A stretch of DNA of 64,000 nucleotides from Ferdinandcohnia humi_A (GCA_047608075.1 JBLKRX010000014.1:1-64000); one strand, 5' to 3'; numbered from the stretch's first letter, positions 8,564-18,020 are shown. Numbers and translations are program-made. Notes: a model not told the origin generated them from the sequence alone.

Positions 8564-9803
8564 TATTGATTCTTCTTTCACGTAAAGCATCAATATAGGA
8601 GTCTTCTAATGAATAATACTTCTTCCCTATTTTTTCACCAGTCTTGATCAGCTCTTCTAAATAATTTACATGCCTATTATAGTATTCTGTATATATACGA
8701 TCTCTAAAAAATGATGGATGTGCTTTATAGACTGTGTCCATTAGATCATTAAATTGTACAGATGGGCTATGTTGCCAGAAAAGCTTTTCTTTCTTTTCCC
8801 TTCCATCAGAACCAATAATATAAATTTGATCTGCAATCGCTGAAGCAATAGGCAACATAAATAGAGTAAGGATATTTGATGATGATTTCACAAAAAATTT
8901 CTTATCATCAGGGAAATTTATTTCACTCTTCATTGGTATTCCAATAATATATTCTTTTATTTCTGGAAAGTGCTTTATTAATAAGTCAGCTCCTTTTTCA
9001 GGAACTACACAGTAACTGTTATATTCCATTACAGTTTCTAAAACATGATTTCTAAATTCATTAGCATACTTATTTAAACTAAAATGTAATACTGGATCTC
9101 CAAAAGTTATAACATTTGGACGTATATGATGTAGCAATTTTTTATTTTTCACAAGACTGTTACAAATAATAGTGAAGCTAGAATTAAAATCATGATTATA
9201 ACTTTTTTCAATGGAAGGACCCGAACCAAACACTGTGCTACTACTATATTGTTTAGCAGATGCTAATAATTTTTTATAATTTTCGTTATACAGTTTTAAA
9301 CTATTTTCTTTTTCTTTTAAAGTCATTAAGTTATAATTAATTTCCCTTAAATTAGAACTTTCCGTGTGAGAGTAGAATGTAGGATCAATAATCAAACATT
9401 TTTGAAGTTTCATTAGTACATTAATATTTTTTAAAACATTTTTATCCCAAATAAAAATTAAATCACTTTCTAAATGTTTGATATTTATATTTCTTTGAAT
9501 GGGTTTCACTGTATTTGTCAATTCATCGTTAATATAAAGTGCGTGATAATCAGGAACATGACTTTGAATATTATCGTTTATTTGAAATGAAGTAAAGATA
9601 TTAATTTCAATATCCTTATAATTTGGAATATACCATGCTATTAAGTTATAAATCTTTGCTAGCTGATCTTCAGTCTCTATTATAGGATAAAATGATATTG
9701 AGTTAATACTTTTTACTGATGAGAATTTTTTAGGTAAGTTAATCAACTTATTTATTAGATGTAAATAAATAATTTTTCCTATCGTATTTTTTTGTATATC
9801 CAT
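8556..9803 (-). CDS. GT42/Maf-like transferase, possible CMP-sugar-dependent glycosyltransferase
   Basis: A 415-aa cytoplasmic protein. The first 185 residues are not recognised. From about 188 it follows the pattern of GT42 sialyltransferases (Cst-II type) and DUF115/Maf proteins: VFGSGPSIEK (191-200), a CN pair at 214-215, then SSSNILTLFMLPIASAIADQ (307-326) leading into IYIIGSDG and an HSP at 345-347 in the place of the catalytic histidine region. It sits in an operon with a CMP-sugar synthetase, which supports CMP-sugar use. The match is by motif pattern only and I did not align it. Alternatives are an MptE-like 6-hydroxymethylpterin pyrophosphokinase fold or a Maf-type transferase. Confidence 0.6.
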   Translation of the reverse strand: MDIQKNTIGKIIYLHLINKLINLPKKFSSVKSINSISFYPIIETEDQLAKIYNLIAWYIPNYKDIEINIFTSFQINDNIQSHVPDYHALYINDELTNTVKPIQRNINIKHLESDLIFIWDKNVLKNINVLMKLQKCLIIDPTFYSHTESSNLREINYNLMTLKEKENSLKLYNENYKKLLASAKQYSSSTVFGSGPSIEKSYNHDFNSSFTIICNSLVKNKKLLHHIRPNVITFGDPVLHFSLNKYANEFRNHVLETVMEYNSYCVVPEKGADLLIKHFPEIKEYIIGIPMKSEINFPDDKKFFVKSSSNILTLFMLPIASAIADQIYIIGSDGREKKEKLFWQHSPSVQFNDLMDTVYKAHPSFFRDRIYTEYYNRHVNYLEELIKTGEKIGKKYYSLEDSYIDALRERRINNE

Positions 9804-9812
9804 ATAAAATCC

Positions 9813-10691
9813 TCAAATCCTTTTTAATGAATATTTTAATATTAAATGTTTGCTTATTTTTCTAATATAATCATTAACAATGAAAATTGGCAGTATAAAT
9901 TTCGGGCAGCATAAAACTGCAAAATTTAGTCTAGTCCTGAGGTGCAGTGGAGATTTTTTATTTCTCAACTTAAATAATAAATTGTTACTCTTATCATAAC
10001 GACTAGTATTATCATTAGATTCTGTGTATACAATACATTCTAAATCTACGATTAGCTTAAAACCTGCTTTTTTCGCCCTTAAACTATACTCTATATCTGA
10101 AAAATATTGAGGCAATTTTTCATAGTCAAAAAGCCCTATATTATTTAAAACTTCAATTGGTACTAACATTCCTCGACCAATTAAGCAAGCAGATTCAACA
10201 TGTCCCTTATGAATCTCTTTATTGTATACTTCATTATTATTAAACATCGAGTAATATTTAGCTGTAATCCAACTAATCTTCTTTATTCCACCAAACAATA
10301 TTTTTGAAGATCCATCTGAATTGATTGATGTTGCACAAACTAATGCATTTGGATTTTTCTCTGCAGTTAACATTAGCTGTTCTAAGAAATTCGGTCCTAT
10401 TACTACATCATTATTCAATGTAAGAATATAGTGAGTTTCTTTAATTTCTTCAATAACGTACTCAATTGCTTTATTTGTTCCGCCTGTCCACCAAAGATCT
10501 CCGTTACCTTTAACTAAATGTACCTCAGGATAATTTTTCACAATATATTCATATGTTCCATCTGATGAATTATCATCACACACAATAATTTCAAAATTAT
10601 CATATGATTGTTTTCTTAAACAATCTAAGCATTTTTTAGTTTCCTCAATTCTATTAAAAACAGGTATTACAATCGCCACTTTTTTATTCAT
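9813..10691 (-). CDS. Family 2 glycosyltransferase
   Basis: GT-A fold transferase of 292 aa that adds one sugar to the lipid-linked repeat on the cytoplasmic face. It opens with VAIVIPVFNRIEETKKCL, has CDDNSSDGT as the nucleotide-binding acidic motif and LTLNNDVVI as the metal-binding DXD equivalent, then GNGDLWWTGGTN, a segment common in rhamnosyl- and related transferases (WcaA/RfbN-like). The start ATG lies 3 bp after the stop of the TagA/CpsF gene, behind GGGGAT. Donor and acceptor are not predictable; GDP-fucose, GDP-mannose or UDP-sugars are possible. Confidence 0.85.
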   Translation of the reverse strand: MNKKVAIVIPVFNRIEETKKCLDCLRKQSYDNFEIIVCDDNSSDGTYEYIVKNYPEVHLVKGNGDLWWTGGTNKAIEYVIEEIKETHYILTLNNDVVIGPNFLEQLMLTAEKNPNALVCATSINSDGSSKILFGGIKKISWITAKYYSMFNNNEVYNKEIHKGHVESACLIGRGMLVPIEVLNNIGLFDYEKLPQYFSDIEYSLRAKKAGFKLIVDLECIVYTESNDNTSRYDKSNNLLFKLRNKKSPLHLRTRLNFAVLCCPKFILPIFIVNDYIRKISKHLILKYSLKRI

Positions 10692-10694
10692 TTA

Positions 10695-11462
10695 TTAATC
10701 CCCATTTTCTCTCTTGTTGTAAACCTCATTCAAGAATACTTTATATACAAATTTAGAATTTGTAATTAAGTATCTCTTAAATAACCTTTTTGGTTCTTGT
10801 ATTAGTCTATACAACCACTCTAACCCAAACTTTTGTAGTAAAAAAGGTGCTCTTTTTATATTATTTGCGTGGTAATCAAAAGCAGCTCCCACACCAACTA
10901 AGATTCCCTGATGTAAATAAGGCACAATACCACTCATCCATCTCTCTTGTTTTGGAGCCCCTAAACCCACCCAAATAAAATCTGGTTTCAGGCTATTTAT
11001 TCTATTAACAATTTCAATTTGTTCTTCTTCAGTAAGTTGTCTATAAGGTGGTGAATAGTACCCCGCAATTTTTAAATTATTAAACTTATCATTTAAGTTA
11101 TTTATCATAGAGTTCAATGTCTGTTCAGTTGATCCATAAAAATAATGTTTAGCATCTTTGAACCTTATATCTTCAAAAATTTTCAACATTAAATCTGGAC
11201 CAGTTAACCTTTCAATTCCTTTTTTGCCACGATACTTTTTTGAGATATACACAAGTGGCATTCCATCAGTAATACTCATAAATGAATTATTATTTATTCC
11301 TCTATAATTATAATCTTCTGAAGCCATTATGGTTGTATGAACATTGGATACGCATATATAAGACACTTCCTTAACTAATGCTTTTTTTACAATCTCATTA
11401 ATAAAATCATTGACTGTTCCTACAGTAATTTTAACACCAAAAAAATAAACATTTTCCACCAT
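10695..11462 (-). CDS. WecG/TagA/CpsF family glycosyltransferase (GT26)
   Basis: GT26 enzyme that usually transfers N-acetylmannosamine or a related hexosamine to an undecaprenyl-linked acceptor at the inner membrane face. Family landmarks are the N-terminal FFGVKITVGTVNDF, ITDGMPLVY with the conserved Asp, RLTGPDLM, and the C-terminal WVGLGAPKQERWM. Length is about 255 aa. The ATG at 11462 is preferred, since GGAGA lies 9 nt upstream; the ATG at 11471 is too close to it. A second family member is encoded at 24889-25671, and the UDP-GlcNAc 2-epimerase near 26 kb could supply the ManNAc donor. Confidence 0.88.
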   Translation of the reverse strand: MVENVYFFGVKITVGTVNDFINEIVKKALVKEVSYICVSNVHTTIMASEDYNYRGINNNSFMSITDGMPLVYISKKYRGKKGIERLTGPDLMLKIFEDIRFKDAKHYFYGSTEQTLNSMINNLNDKFNNLKIAGYYSPPYRQLTEEEQIEIVNRINSLKPDFIWVGLGAPKQERWMSGIVPYLHQGILVGVGAAFDYHANNIKRAPFLLQKFGLEWLYRLIQEPKRLFKRYLITNSKFVYKVFLNEVYNKRENGD

Positions 11463-11486
11463 ATATTTCATTCTCCAATGTTCAAT

Positions 11487-12791
11487 TTATAATAATAGTA
11501 ACAATAGTGTAATTAATAAAACCAACAAAAAAATCTTACCTATTGGAAATTTATAACCAATATCGAATCTACGTGCCGCTATATAAGTTAATACCAATAA
11601 CAACCCTTTGGAAAACATAGTAGCCACTGCAACCCCATGGAATCCAATTGCTTTAATTAAAATAATATTTAATAGCAAATTAATTATTGCAGAAAAAATT
11701 GTGATTGATGAGATTAAAATAGATTTCTTAAAAATAAATAAAGGGGTAGCCACATATATATATATTGAATGGAAAATCAAACTTATTAATAAGTATTTAA
11801 CAAATGAATAATCTGCTTGATATGAAGAGCTACCGACTATACTAATTATTGGTTCAATTAATTGGTATAGGAAAATTGAGATTACTCCTACAAAAACAAT
11901 ACTACCGAGTACTACTTTATTCATGAAGTTTTTAGGTAAATATTTCTTTCCATAATATTCTTTATATATTCTTGGATTAACCGCTTGATTTAATGAATTG
12001 ATTATAATCATTAAAATAGATACCAACTGAGATCCTAAAGAATATATTCCTAGATTATAAAGAGTATCATATCTTTCAATAATAATTCGATCACTGACAG
12101 AGAATATAGACCAACCAAGCATATGGAATATGAATGGTAAGGAAAAAGAAATGTATTCCATATTTTTTCTTAAATCTATTTTTATATGACTTAGTAACTT
12201 CAATTGTTTAATCATATAAAGTACTAATAACACAGCAGCTACTATATTAGCATAAACTATTGCCTTTACTATTCCATAAGCTCCTTCTTCCCTAATAACT
12301 AAAAAAATAATATTGAAGGTTAAATATGCAGAAGAATAAAGAATATTATGGAACAAAAAGTAACGGGGTTGTTCATTTACTCTCATTACTATAAAAGGAA
12401 TTATTTGAAAACTATTAAAAAATGTGAAAATTATTAATAACTTATAATATGATTCAAAAGAAATATTATTAAAAAATATAGAACCTAGTATATTTTGAAG
12501 ACCAAGCAAAACTATTGATAATATAGCACTAAAAATTATTAGAAATAGAAAAATTTGTGCTAGTAACTTTTTTTGTTCTTCTTTTTTGTCTACTCCATAA
12601 AAAATTCTTACTGTAGATGACTGGAATCCTAATCCATAGAAAATAATTAATAAACTATTATAGGCAGTAATCGTAGTTACTATAGCATACTCATCAGGAT
12701 TTAAATAAATTGTATAGAGAGGTAGGAGCAAAAAAACTAAAAATTTGGGTATCATTGCTCCTACAGTATAAATAATTGTATTTTTAATCAT
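11487..12791 (-). CDS. wzx: Wzx-type oligosaccharide flippase
   Basis: A 434-aa polytopic protein of the MOP/polysaccharide synthase family with about twelve hydrophobic helices. It begins IKNTIIYTVGAMIPKFLVFLLLP, the typical start of these flippases, and carries YTIYLNPDEYAIV after the first helix. It is expected to move undecaprenyl-linked repeat units across the membrane for polymerisation by the Wzy-like protein of the same operon. The ribosome binding site is weak. The gap of 167 bp to the upstream gmd gene is AT-rich and holds no gene I can see. Confidence 0.87.
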   Translation of the reverse strand: MIKNTIIYTVGAMIPKFLVFLLLPLYTIYLNPDEYAIVTTITAYNSLLIIFYGLGFQSSTVRIFYGVDKKEEQKKLLAQIFLFLIIFSAILSIVLLGLQNILGSIFFNNISFESYYKLLIIFTFFNSFQIIPFIVMRVNEQPRYFLFHNILYSSAYLTFNIIFLVIREEGAYGIVKAIVYANIVAAVLLVLYMIKQLKLLSHIKIDLRKNMEYISFSLPFIFHMLGWSIFSVSDRIIIERYDTLYNLGIYSLGSQLVSILMIIINSLNQAVNPRIYKEYYGKKYLPKNFMNKVVLGSIVFVGVISIFLYQLIEPIISIVGSSSYQADYSFVKYLLISLIFHSIYIYVATPLFIFKKSILISSITIFSAIINLLLNIILIKAIGFHGVAVATMFSKGLLLVLTYIAARRFDIGYKFPIGKIFLLVLLITLLLLLL

Positions 12792-12958
12792 ATTTTTACA
12801 CGTTGGGTAGTTCCGATTATTAGAAATTCCAGTATAAATTTATAATAATTAATGGAACTAACTTTTATATACCTTATTTGATTTTTATTCAACGGCTATT
12901 TCTCCCAATAAAACTTTTATAGATTCTCTTAAATTCTGAGAACTACACTAAGTTAATG

Positions 12959-14038
12959 TTAGTCAAACATTTTCTTAATCTTTTCTTCCTTCTCAACTTT
13001 CCCCATATCTCCTTCAACCATAATACGAACCAGATCTGAAAAAGAAGTCTTTGTAGGATTCCAGTCCAATAATGTTCTTGCCTTAGTTGGATCACCCAAT
13101 AGTTGTTCTACCTCCGCAGGTCGGAAGAATTTAGGATCCACTTCAACTATCACTTCACCAGTTGCTTTGTTAATCCCTTTCTCTTTCACACCTGACCCTG
13201 TCCATTCAATATCAATTCCAACATGTTTAAATGCTATTTCTGCAAATTCCCGTACCGAATGCATTTCACCAGTAGCAATAACAAAGTCCTCTGGTTTATC
13301 ATGTTGAAGAATCAACCACATACATTCAACATAATCCTTGGCATAGCCCCAGTCACGTAATGAATCTAAATTTCCTAACTTAAGTTTCTTTTGTTTCCCT
13401 TGAGCAATACGAGCTGCAGCTAATGTAATTTTACGGGTTACAAATGTTTCACCACGACGTTCTGATTCATGATTAAATAGAATCCCATTTACAGCAAACA
13501 TATTATAAGATTCACGATAGTTTTTTGTAATCCAAAAACCATAGATTTTAGCTACACCGTATGGAGAACGTGGATAAAATGGTGTAGTTTCTTTTTGTGG
13601 GACTTCTTGAACTTTACCGAACAATTCTGATGTTGAAGCTTGATATATTTTTGTTTTTTCTGTTAGGCCTAAAATACGAACAGCTTCTAAAATATTTAGT
13701 GTACCTTTTGCATCTACGTCTAATGTGTATCCTGGCATATCAAAAGAGACACGTACATGAGATTGTGCTGCTAGATTGTATATTTCATCAGGTTGGATTT
13801 CACTAATTAAATTTGTAACGTTTAAAGCATCCGTAACATCTCCATAATGAAGATGGAAGTTTTTATTGGTTAATAATTGATCTGCTTCCTCTTCAGTTAG
13901 TAGATCCTCTAATCGTTCTTGATTATAAGAAGAGCTGCGACGAATAATTCCGTGAACCTCATACCCTTTTTCTAATAGAAATTCTGCTAAATACGAACCA
14001 TCTTGGCCCGTTACTCCTGTAATTAATGCCTTTTTCAT
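12959..14038 (-). CDS. gmd: GDP-mannose 4,6-dehydratase
   Basis: Short-chain dehydrogenase/reductase that converts GDP-mannose to GDP-4-keto-6-deoxymannose, the first step to GDP-fucose. The NADP-binding loop TGVTGQDGSYLAE is the Gmd signature. STSELFGKVQEVPQ provides the catalytic Ser/Glu region and YGVAKIYG the YxxxK pair. Length (359 aa) is normal. The start is the ATG at 14038 with GGAGG 6 nt upstream; a TTG 12 nt earlier is unlikely. It is adjacent to fcl, the next enzyme of the pathway, in the same orientation. Confidence 0.96.
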   Translation of the reverse strand: MKKALITGVTGQDGSYLAEFLLEKGYEVHGIIRRSSSYNQERLEDLLTEEEADQLLTNKNFHLHYGDVTDALNVTNLISEIQPDEIYNLAAQSHVRVSFDMPGYTLDVDAKGTLNILEAVRILGLTEKTKIYQASTSELFGKVQEVPQKETTPFYPRSPYGVAKIYGFWITKNYRESYNMFAVNGILFNHESERRGETFVTRKITLAAARIAQGKQKKLKLGNLDSLRDWGYAKDYVECMWLILQHDKPEDFVIATGEMHSVREFAEIAFKHVGIDIEWTGSGVKEKGINKATGEVIVEVDPKFFRPAEVEQLLGDPTKARTLLDWNPTKTSFSDLVRIMVEGDMGKVEKEEKIKKMFD

Positions 14039-14068
14039 CGTATCCTCCAAGTGTGTGTTATTTGTAAC

Positions 14069-15010
14069 TTATTTTACTAATTCTTTTTCATTTTGTAAGA
14101 ACCAATTATATGCTTTTACTAAGCCCTCTTCTAAAGAAGTAGTAGCTTTCCAGCCTAGGCTGTTAATTCTAGTTACATCTACTAGCTTGCGAGGTGTTCC
14201 ATCTGGTTTTGAAGTATCAAAACGAATTTCACCATTATATCCAACAACCTCTTTAATTTTTTGAGCTAATTCTCCAATAGGTAAGTCTTCCCCTACACCG
14301 ATGTTGACAATTTCATTACCTTTATAGTTATTCATTAAGAATACACATGCATCCGCTAAATCGTCAGAATATAAGAACTCTCTTTTTGGAGAACCAGTTC
14401 CCCATACCTCTACAAACGCAGCATTATTTTCTTTCGCTTCATGGAACTTGCGAATCAACGCTGGTAATACGTGCGAAGTATGAAGGTCAAAATTATCATT
14501 CTCACCGTATAAATTTGTAGGCATCGCTGAGATATAATTTGTACCATATTGTCGATTATATGATTCACACATTTTAATTCCTGCAATTTTTGCAATCGCG
14601 TAAGGTTCATTTGTTGGTTCCAGCTCACCAGTTAGCAAATATTCTTCCTTTAATGGTTGAGGCGCCATTTTCGGATAAATACAAGTACTACCTAGGAATA
14701 ATAATTTCGTAACTCCATTGCGATAAGCTGCATCAATAACATTCGACTGAATCATTAAATTGTCTCGAATAAAATCTGCAGGGTATTCGTTGTTAGCAAC
14801 AATTCCACCAACTTTTGCAGCTGCTAAAAATACATATTCTATCTTTTCTTCTTTAAAGAAAGTATTAACTTGATTTGGGTCCCTTAAGTCTAGTTCATTA
14901 CTAGTTTTATAGACTAGATTTGTGTAACCGTCCTTTTCTAATTTTCTAAGAATAGCCGAACCTACAAGCCCTCTGTGTCCAGCAACATATATCTTTGAAT
15001 CTTTATTCAT
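14069..15010 (-). CDS. fcl: GDP-L-fucose synthase
   Basis: Bifunctional 3,5-epimerase/4-reductase turning GDP-4-keto-6-deoxymannose into GDP-L-fucose. The dinucleotide loop is KIYVAGHRGLVGSAI, the serine motif is FLGSTCIYPKMAPQP, and the catalytic YxxxK is YAIAKIAG, all characteristic of WcaG/Fcl. Length is 313 aa. The preferred start is the ATG at 15010, following GGTGGAG at good spacing; an upstream in-frame ATG would overlap the preceding gene. Together with gmd and manC this gives GDP-mannose to GDP-fucose. Neighbouring transferases presumably use the product. Confidence 0.96.
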   Translation of the reverse strand: MNKDSKIYVAGHRGLVGSAILRKLEKDGYTNLVYKTSNELDLRDPNQVNTFFKEEKIEYVFLAAAKVGGIVANNEYPADFIRDNLMIQSNVIDAAYRNGVTKLLFLGSTCIYPKMAPQPLKEEYLLTGELEPTNEPYAIAKIAGIKMCESYNRQYGTNYISAMPTNLYGENDNFDLHTSHVLPALIRKFHEAKENNAAFVEVWGTGSPKREFLYSDDLADACVFLMNNYKGNEIVNIGVGEDLPIGELAQKIKEVVGYNGEIRFDTSKPDGTPRKLVDVTRINSLGWKATTSLEEGLVKAYNWFLQNEKELVK

Positions 15011-15032
15011 TACTTTTCTCCACCCTTTTCTC

Positions 15033-15701
15033 TTAAAACGCATCCTTTGAACCGAACAATACCAAAAAGGTACGTAAAACTATTTTTATATCAAACAGTA
15101 AAGAGCGTTTTTGAATATATTCTAAGTCTAGTTTTACCATATCCTCAAACCCAACATTACTTCTCCCACTCACTTGCCAAAGTCCAGTACAACCGGGAGT
15201 AACCATTAACCGTTGTTTATGATAGTCAGTATACTCTTCGACTTCTCTAACCAATGGAGGTCTTGGACCAACTAAACTCATGTCTCCCTTTAATACATTT
15301 AGTAGTTGAGGGAGTTCATCTATACTTGTTTTCCGTATTAATCTGCCAACCTTCGTTATTCTAGGGTCATTTTTCATTTTGAACATAGCCCCGGTTGTTT
15401 CATTATACTTTAGTAGTTCTGCTAACTTTTCTTCTGCATCCGATACCATCGAACGAAATTTATACATTTTAAATTTCGTTCCATCTTTACCTACCCTAAC
15501 TTGCGAAAAGAACACTGGTCCTTTTGGATCTTCAATTTTAATAGCAATACTTACTACTAAAATTATAATACTAGTAATTAATAATCCCATAATAGCACCT
15601 AAAATATCCATAAAGCGTTTCAATATAATGTATGTTTTCTTTTCGTTTAATGCAAGGGATCTAGAAACGCTGATATTTTTACCTTTTGCTAACTCAGCCA
15701 C
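15033..15701 (-). CDS. Initiating sugar-phosphate transferase (polyprenyl phosphate)
   Basis: Monotopic phosphoglycosyltransferase (bacterial sugar transferase family, WcaJ/EpsL/WbaP core) that starts the repeat unit by moving a sugar 1-phosphate to undecaprenyl phosphate. A re-entrant hydrophobic helix (about residues 30-52, containing MDILGAIMGLLITS) precedes the core. Core motifs include KGPVFFSQVRVGKDG, FKMYKFRSMV, the Arg/Pro-rich SLVGPRPPL and PGCTGLWQVSGRS. At 222 aa it is the short, single-domain type. The start is GTG with AAGGGG upstream. galU directly upstream supplies UDP-glucose, a plausible but unproven donor precursor. Confidence 0.92.
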   Translation of the reverse strand: MAELAKGKNISVSRSLALNEKKTYIILKRFMDILGAIMGLLITSIIILVVSIAIKIEDPKGPVFFSQVRVGKDGTKFKMYKFRSMVSDAEEKLAELLKYNETTGAMFKMKNDPRITKVGRLIRKTSIDELPQLLNVLKGDMSLVGPRPPLVREVEEYTDYHKQRLMVTPGCTGLWQVSGRSNVGFEDMVKLDLEYIQKRSLLFDIKIVLRTFLVLFGSKDAF

Positions 15702-15714
15702 CTCTACATCCCCT

Positions 15715-16602
15715 TTACTTAAACATTTCTATTTTTTCCATGTTTAATAATTGTTCCATGAATTCTAGTGTTTCTTTACGCAAATCTTCATGTTTCAAGG
15801 CAAATTCAAGCGTAGTTGTAATATACCCAATCTTGTCCCCGACATCATACCGATTGCCTTCAAAATCATACGCGAATACTCTTTGAATCTCGTTTAACTT
15901 TTGAATAGCATTTGTTAGCTGAATCTCTACTCCAGCACCAAGCTCCTGTTGCTCTAAAAACATAAAAATCTCTGGTGTTAGTACATAACGTCCCATAATT
16001 GCTAAATTTGAAGGTGCAGTGCCTTGCTTAGGTTTTTCAACGAATCGATTTACCTGATAACGTCTACCTTGATTTGATAACGGGTCAATAATTCCGTATC
16101 GATGTGTTTCAGTTTCTTGAACGGTTTGAACACCTATTACTGATGATAATGTATTATCATACTCGTTTATTAACTGTTTTAAACAGGGAGTATCAGCTTG
16201 TACAATATCATCCCCTAATAAAACAGCAAACGGCTCATCACCAATAAACTTTCTTGCACACCATACAGCATGTCCAAGACCTTTTGGTTCCTTTTGACGG
16301 ATATAATGGATATCTACACTTGATGATTGTTGGACTTTTTCTAGTAAATCAAACTTCTCTTTTTCTATTAAATTTTGCTCAAGTTCAAACGAGTTATCAA
16401 AATGATCTTCGATAGCACGCTTCCCTTTTCCGGTAACGATAATGATATCCTCTATTCCAGATTGTATAGCCTCTTCCACTATATATTGAATCGTTGGCTT
16501 ATCCACGATAGGTAACATTTCTTTAGGCATTGCTTTGGTTGCAGGTAAAAATCTTGTCCCTAAACCTGCAGCAGGAATAATCGCTTTTCTTACCTTTTTC
16601 AA
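15715..16602 (-). CDS. galU: UTP-glucose-1-phosphate uridylyltransferase
   Basis: Makes UDP-glucose. The N-terminal AIIPAAGLGTRFLPATKAMP loop, the EMLPIVDKPTIQYIVEEA segment and VLLGDDIV are diagnostic for GalU/GtaB. Length (295 aa) is normal. The start appears to be a TTG at 16602 with GGGGGT about 9 nt upstream. Bacilli normally carry a separate housekeeping gtaB, so this copy is probably dedicated to the polysaccharide. It is the first gene after a 455-bp structured gap that splits the regulatory genes from the assembly genes. Confidence 0.95.
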   Translation of the reverse strand: MKKVRKAIIPAAGLGTRFLPATKAMPKEMLPIVDKPTIQYIVEEAIQSGIEDIIIVTGKGKRAIEDHFDNSFELEQNLIEKEKFDLLEKVQQSSSVDIHYIRQKEPKGLGHAVWCARKFIGDEPFAVLLGDDIVQADTPCLKQLINEYDNTLSSVIGVQTVQETETHRYGIIDPLSNQGRRYQVNRFVEKPKQGTAPSNLAIMGRYVLTPEIFMFLEQQELGAGVEIQLTNAIQKLNEIQRVFAYDFEGNRYDVGDKIGYITTTLEFALKHEDLRKETLEFMEQLLNMEKIEMFK

Positions 16603-17057
16603 TTTTATTAACCCCCATTTATTGAAATCAATTTAAATTATAAGAATAGGTTTCTCCTATTTGCGAGCAATAGCAGACACCTATTCTTACAAATAAAGTA
16701 ATATCGGGCATCTAACCCACCCTCACACTACACTTTCGACGACTTGCGTCTAAGGCACAATTACCCACAGTGAAGCCGAGTACCTCCATTGATAGTGGTA
16801 AGGAGATATCACCACGACCATTTAATAGAAATGGTTTTCTCATATTAGGTAAACTGCTCATCTTCAACTAATCAATCACAAAATAAAGAGAGTCAATCAT
16901 TCTTTTAATATCGTCGCCTTATGGAAATCTTTCTCAACGAATGTAGTATGATATTATAGATAAACTAGAAAAGAGTAATAAGTATACATTTATTACAAAT
17001 TTTGGATTACGCATCATTAACAAATTACATTCCCAAGCTCACAAATATTAAACAATC
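16603..17057 (-). promoter_or_regulatory. Structured intra-operon gap upstream of galU
   Basis: No gene is seen. A perfect 11-bp inverted repeat (16641-16651 with 16679-16689) encloses a 5-bp inner stem (16657-16661 with 16669-16673), just before galU. A 7-bp hairpin lies at 16817-16835. Read on the minus strand, GACG...CGTC and GTGGT...ACCAC form further short stems. A weak possible promoter reads TTACTC, 16 nt, TAATAT (16951-16978). In Bacillus subtilis a processive antitermination RNA (EAR) sits inside the eps operon; whether this gap holds an equivalent is untested. Confidence 0.4.
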
Positions 17058-17852
17058 TTACTTGTCTGCTTTGGATAAACTCTTACCCAACAGCCCCCAC
17101 AACTTCTTCTGCCTAATCTTCTCCGGCGTATCTCGTATCACCGTTTTCCCTTCTACGAGCAATTCAGCATTTCCCCTAAAATAATACTCCACTCCAACGC
17201 CATATGCTTTCACTAATACAGTGTAGGCTTCTCTCATCCGAAACGGTCGAGTTGATAGATTATGAGCATCTGAAGCAAGAAAATGCGTTAGATTGTTCTC
17301 TATTAATTGCATCGAAAACTTCTTAATTTTCTTCCCAAAATGTCCAGTAACACTAGATGAGGTAACTTGTGTACACGCTCCATTTCTTACTAACTTGTAC
17401 AATATATCAGGGTTTTCTAGTAGTTCCGTATTCCGCTCAGGATGAACAATGACCGGTGTTAATCCATTTAATTGAATATCAAATAACAGCTGCTCCGTAT
17501 AACGTGGTACATGTCCACTTGGCAACTCGATAAAGAGATACTTCCCGCTGTTATTTAACGTAAGAATTTCTCCCTTGTTATAGTCTTGTAGGATTTCTCC
17601 ATATATTCGGGGTTCTTGTCCGGGTAAGATCATTAGTGGGATATTGTGTCGGGATAATTCTCTATTTAGCTCCTCAACACAGTGTAGAATTTTTTCTCTC
17701 GGATTATCATATTCTCTATTTTTATGATGGGGTGTAGCTACTATTTTAGTTATTCCTTCTGAAACTGCTTGTCTAGCCATATGTATACTTTCGTCTAGGT
17801 CTTTTGACCCATCATCAAGACAAGATAAGATGTGACAATGTATATCAATCAT
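17058..17852 (-). CDS. ywqE: CpsB/CapC-type tyrosine-protein phosphatase (YwqE-like)
   Basis: PHP-domain, manganese-dependent protein tyrosine phosphatase that dephosphorylates the cognate bacterial tyrosine kinase. It opens with MIDIHCHILSCLDDGSKD (metal-binding HxH), has VATPHHKNREYDN, and later HPERN and FLASDAHNL with the remaining metal ligands. Length (264 aa) fits. ATG follows AGGGGA. Together with the two upstream genes it forms the tyrosine phosphoregulation module that controls chain length and export in Gram-positive polysaccharide systems. Confidence 0.93.
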   Translation of the reverse strand: MIDIHCHILSCLDDGSKDLDESIHMARQAVSEGITKIVATPHHKNREYDNPREKILHCVEELNRELSRHNIPLMILPGQEPRIYGEILQDYNKGEILTLNNSGKYLFIELPSGHVPRYTEQLLFDIQLNGLTPVIVHPERNTELLENPDILYKLVRNGACTQVTSSSVTGHFGKKIKKFSMQLIENNLTHFLASDAHNLSTRPFRMREAYTVLVKAYGVGVEYYFRGNAELLVEGKTVIRDTPEKIRQKKLWGLLGKSLSKADK

Positions 17853-17950
17853 ACCAATGTCCCCTACCTTCCTAAAACTATTCGTTATTTTAAAATAATG
17901 CTCATGTATGTAATAGTATCATAGAAAAACATGTCGCGAAACGGGTGTAA

Positions 17951-17959
17951 TTTGTCGAA
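17951..17959 (+). promoter_or_regulatory. Spo0A box (exact consensus)
   Basis: TTTGTCGAA matches the 0A-box consensus TTTGTCRAA at all positions. It lies in the 168-bp gap between the kinase and phosphatase genes. By chance alone such a 9-mer is infrequent but not rare; its proximity to a second core box at the operon promoter strengthens it. Confidence 0.5.
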
Positions 17960-18020
17960 ATGTGACTTTTTACAAAAATACCCATTTTGATCAAATTAGC
18001 TTCCCGTCGACAACACGTTT

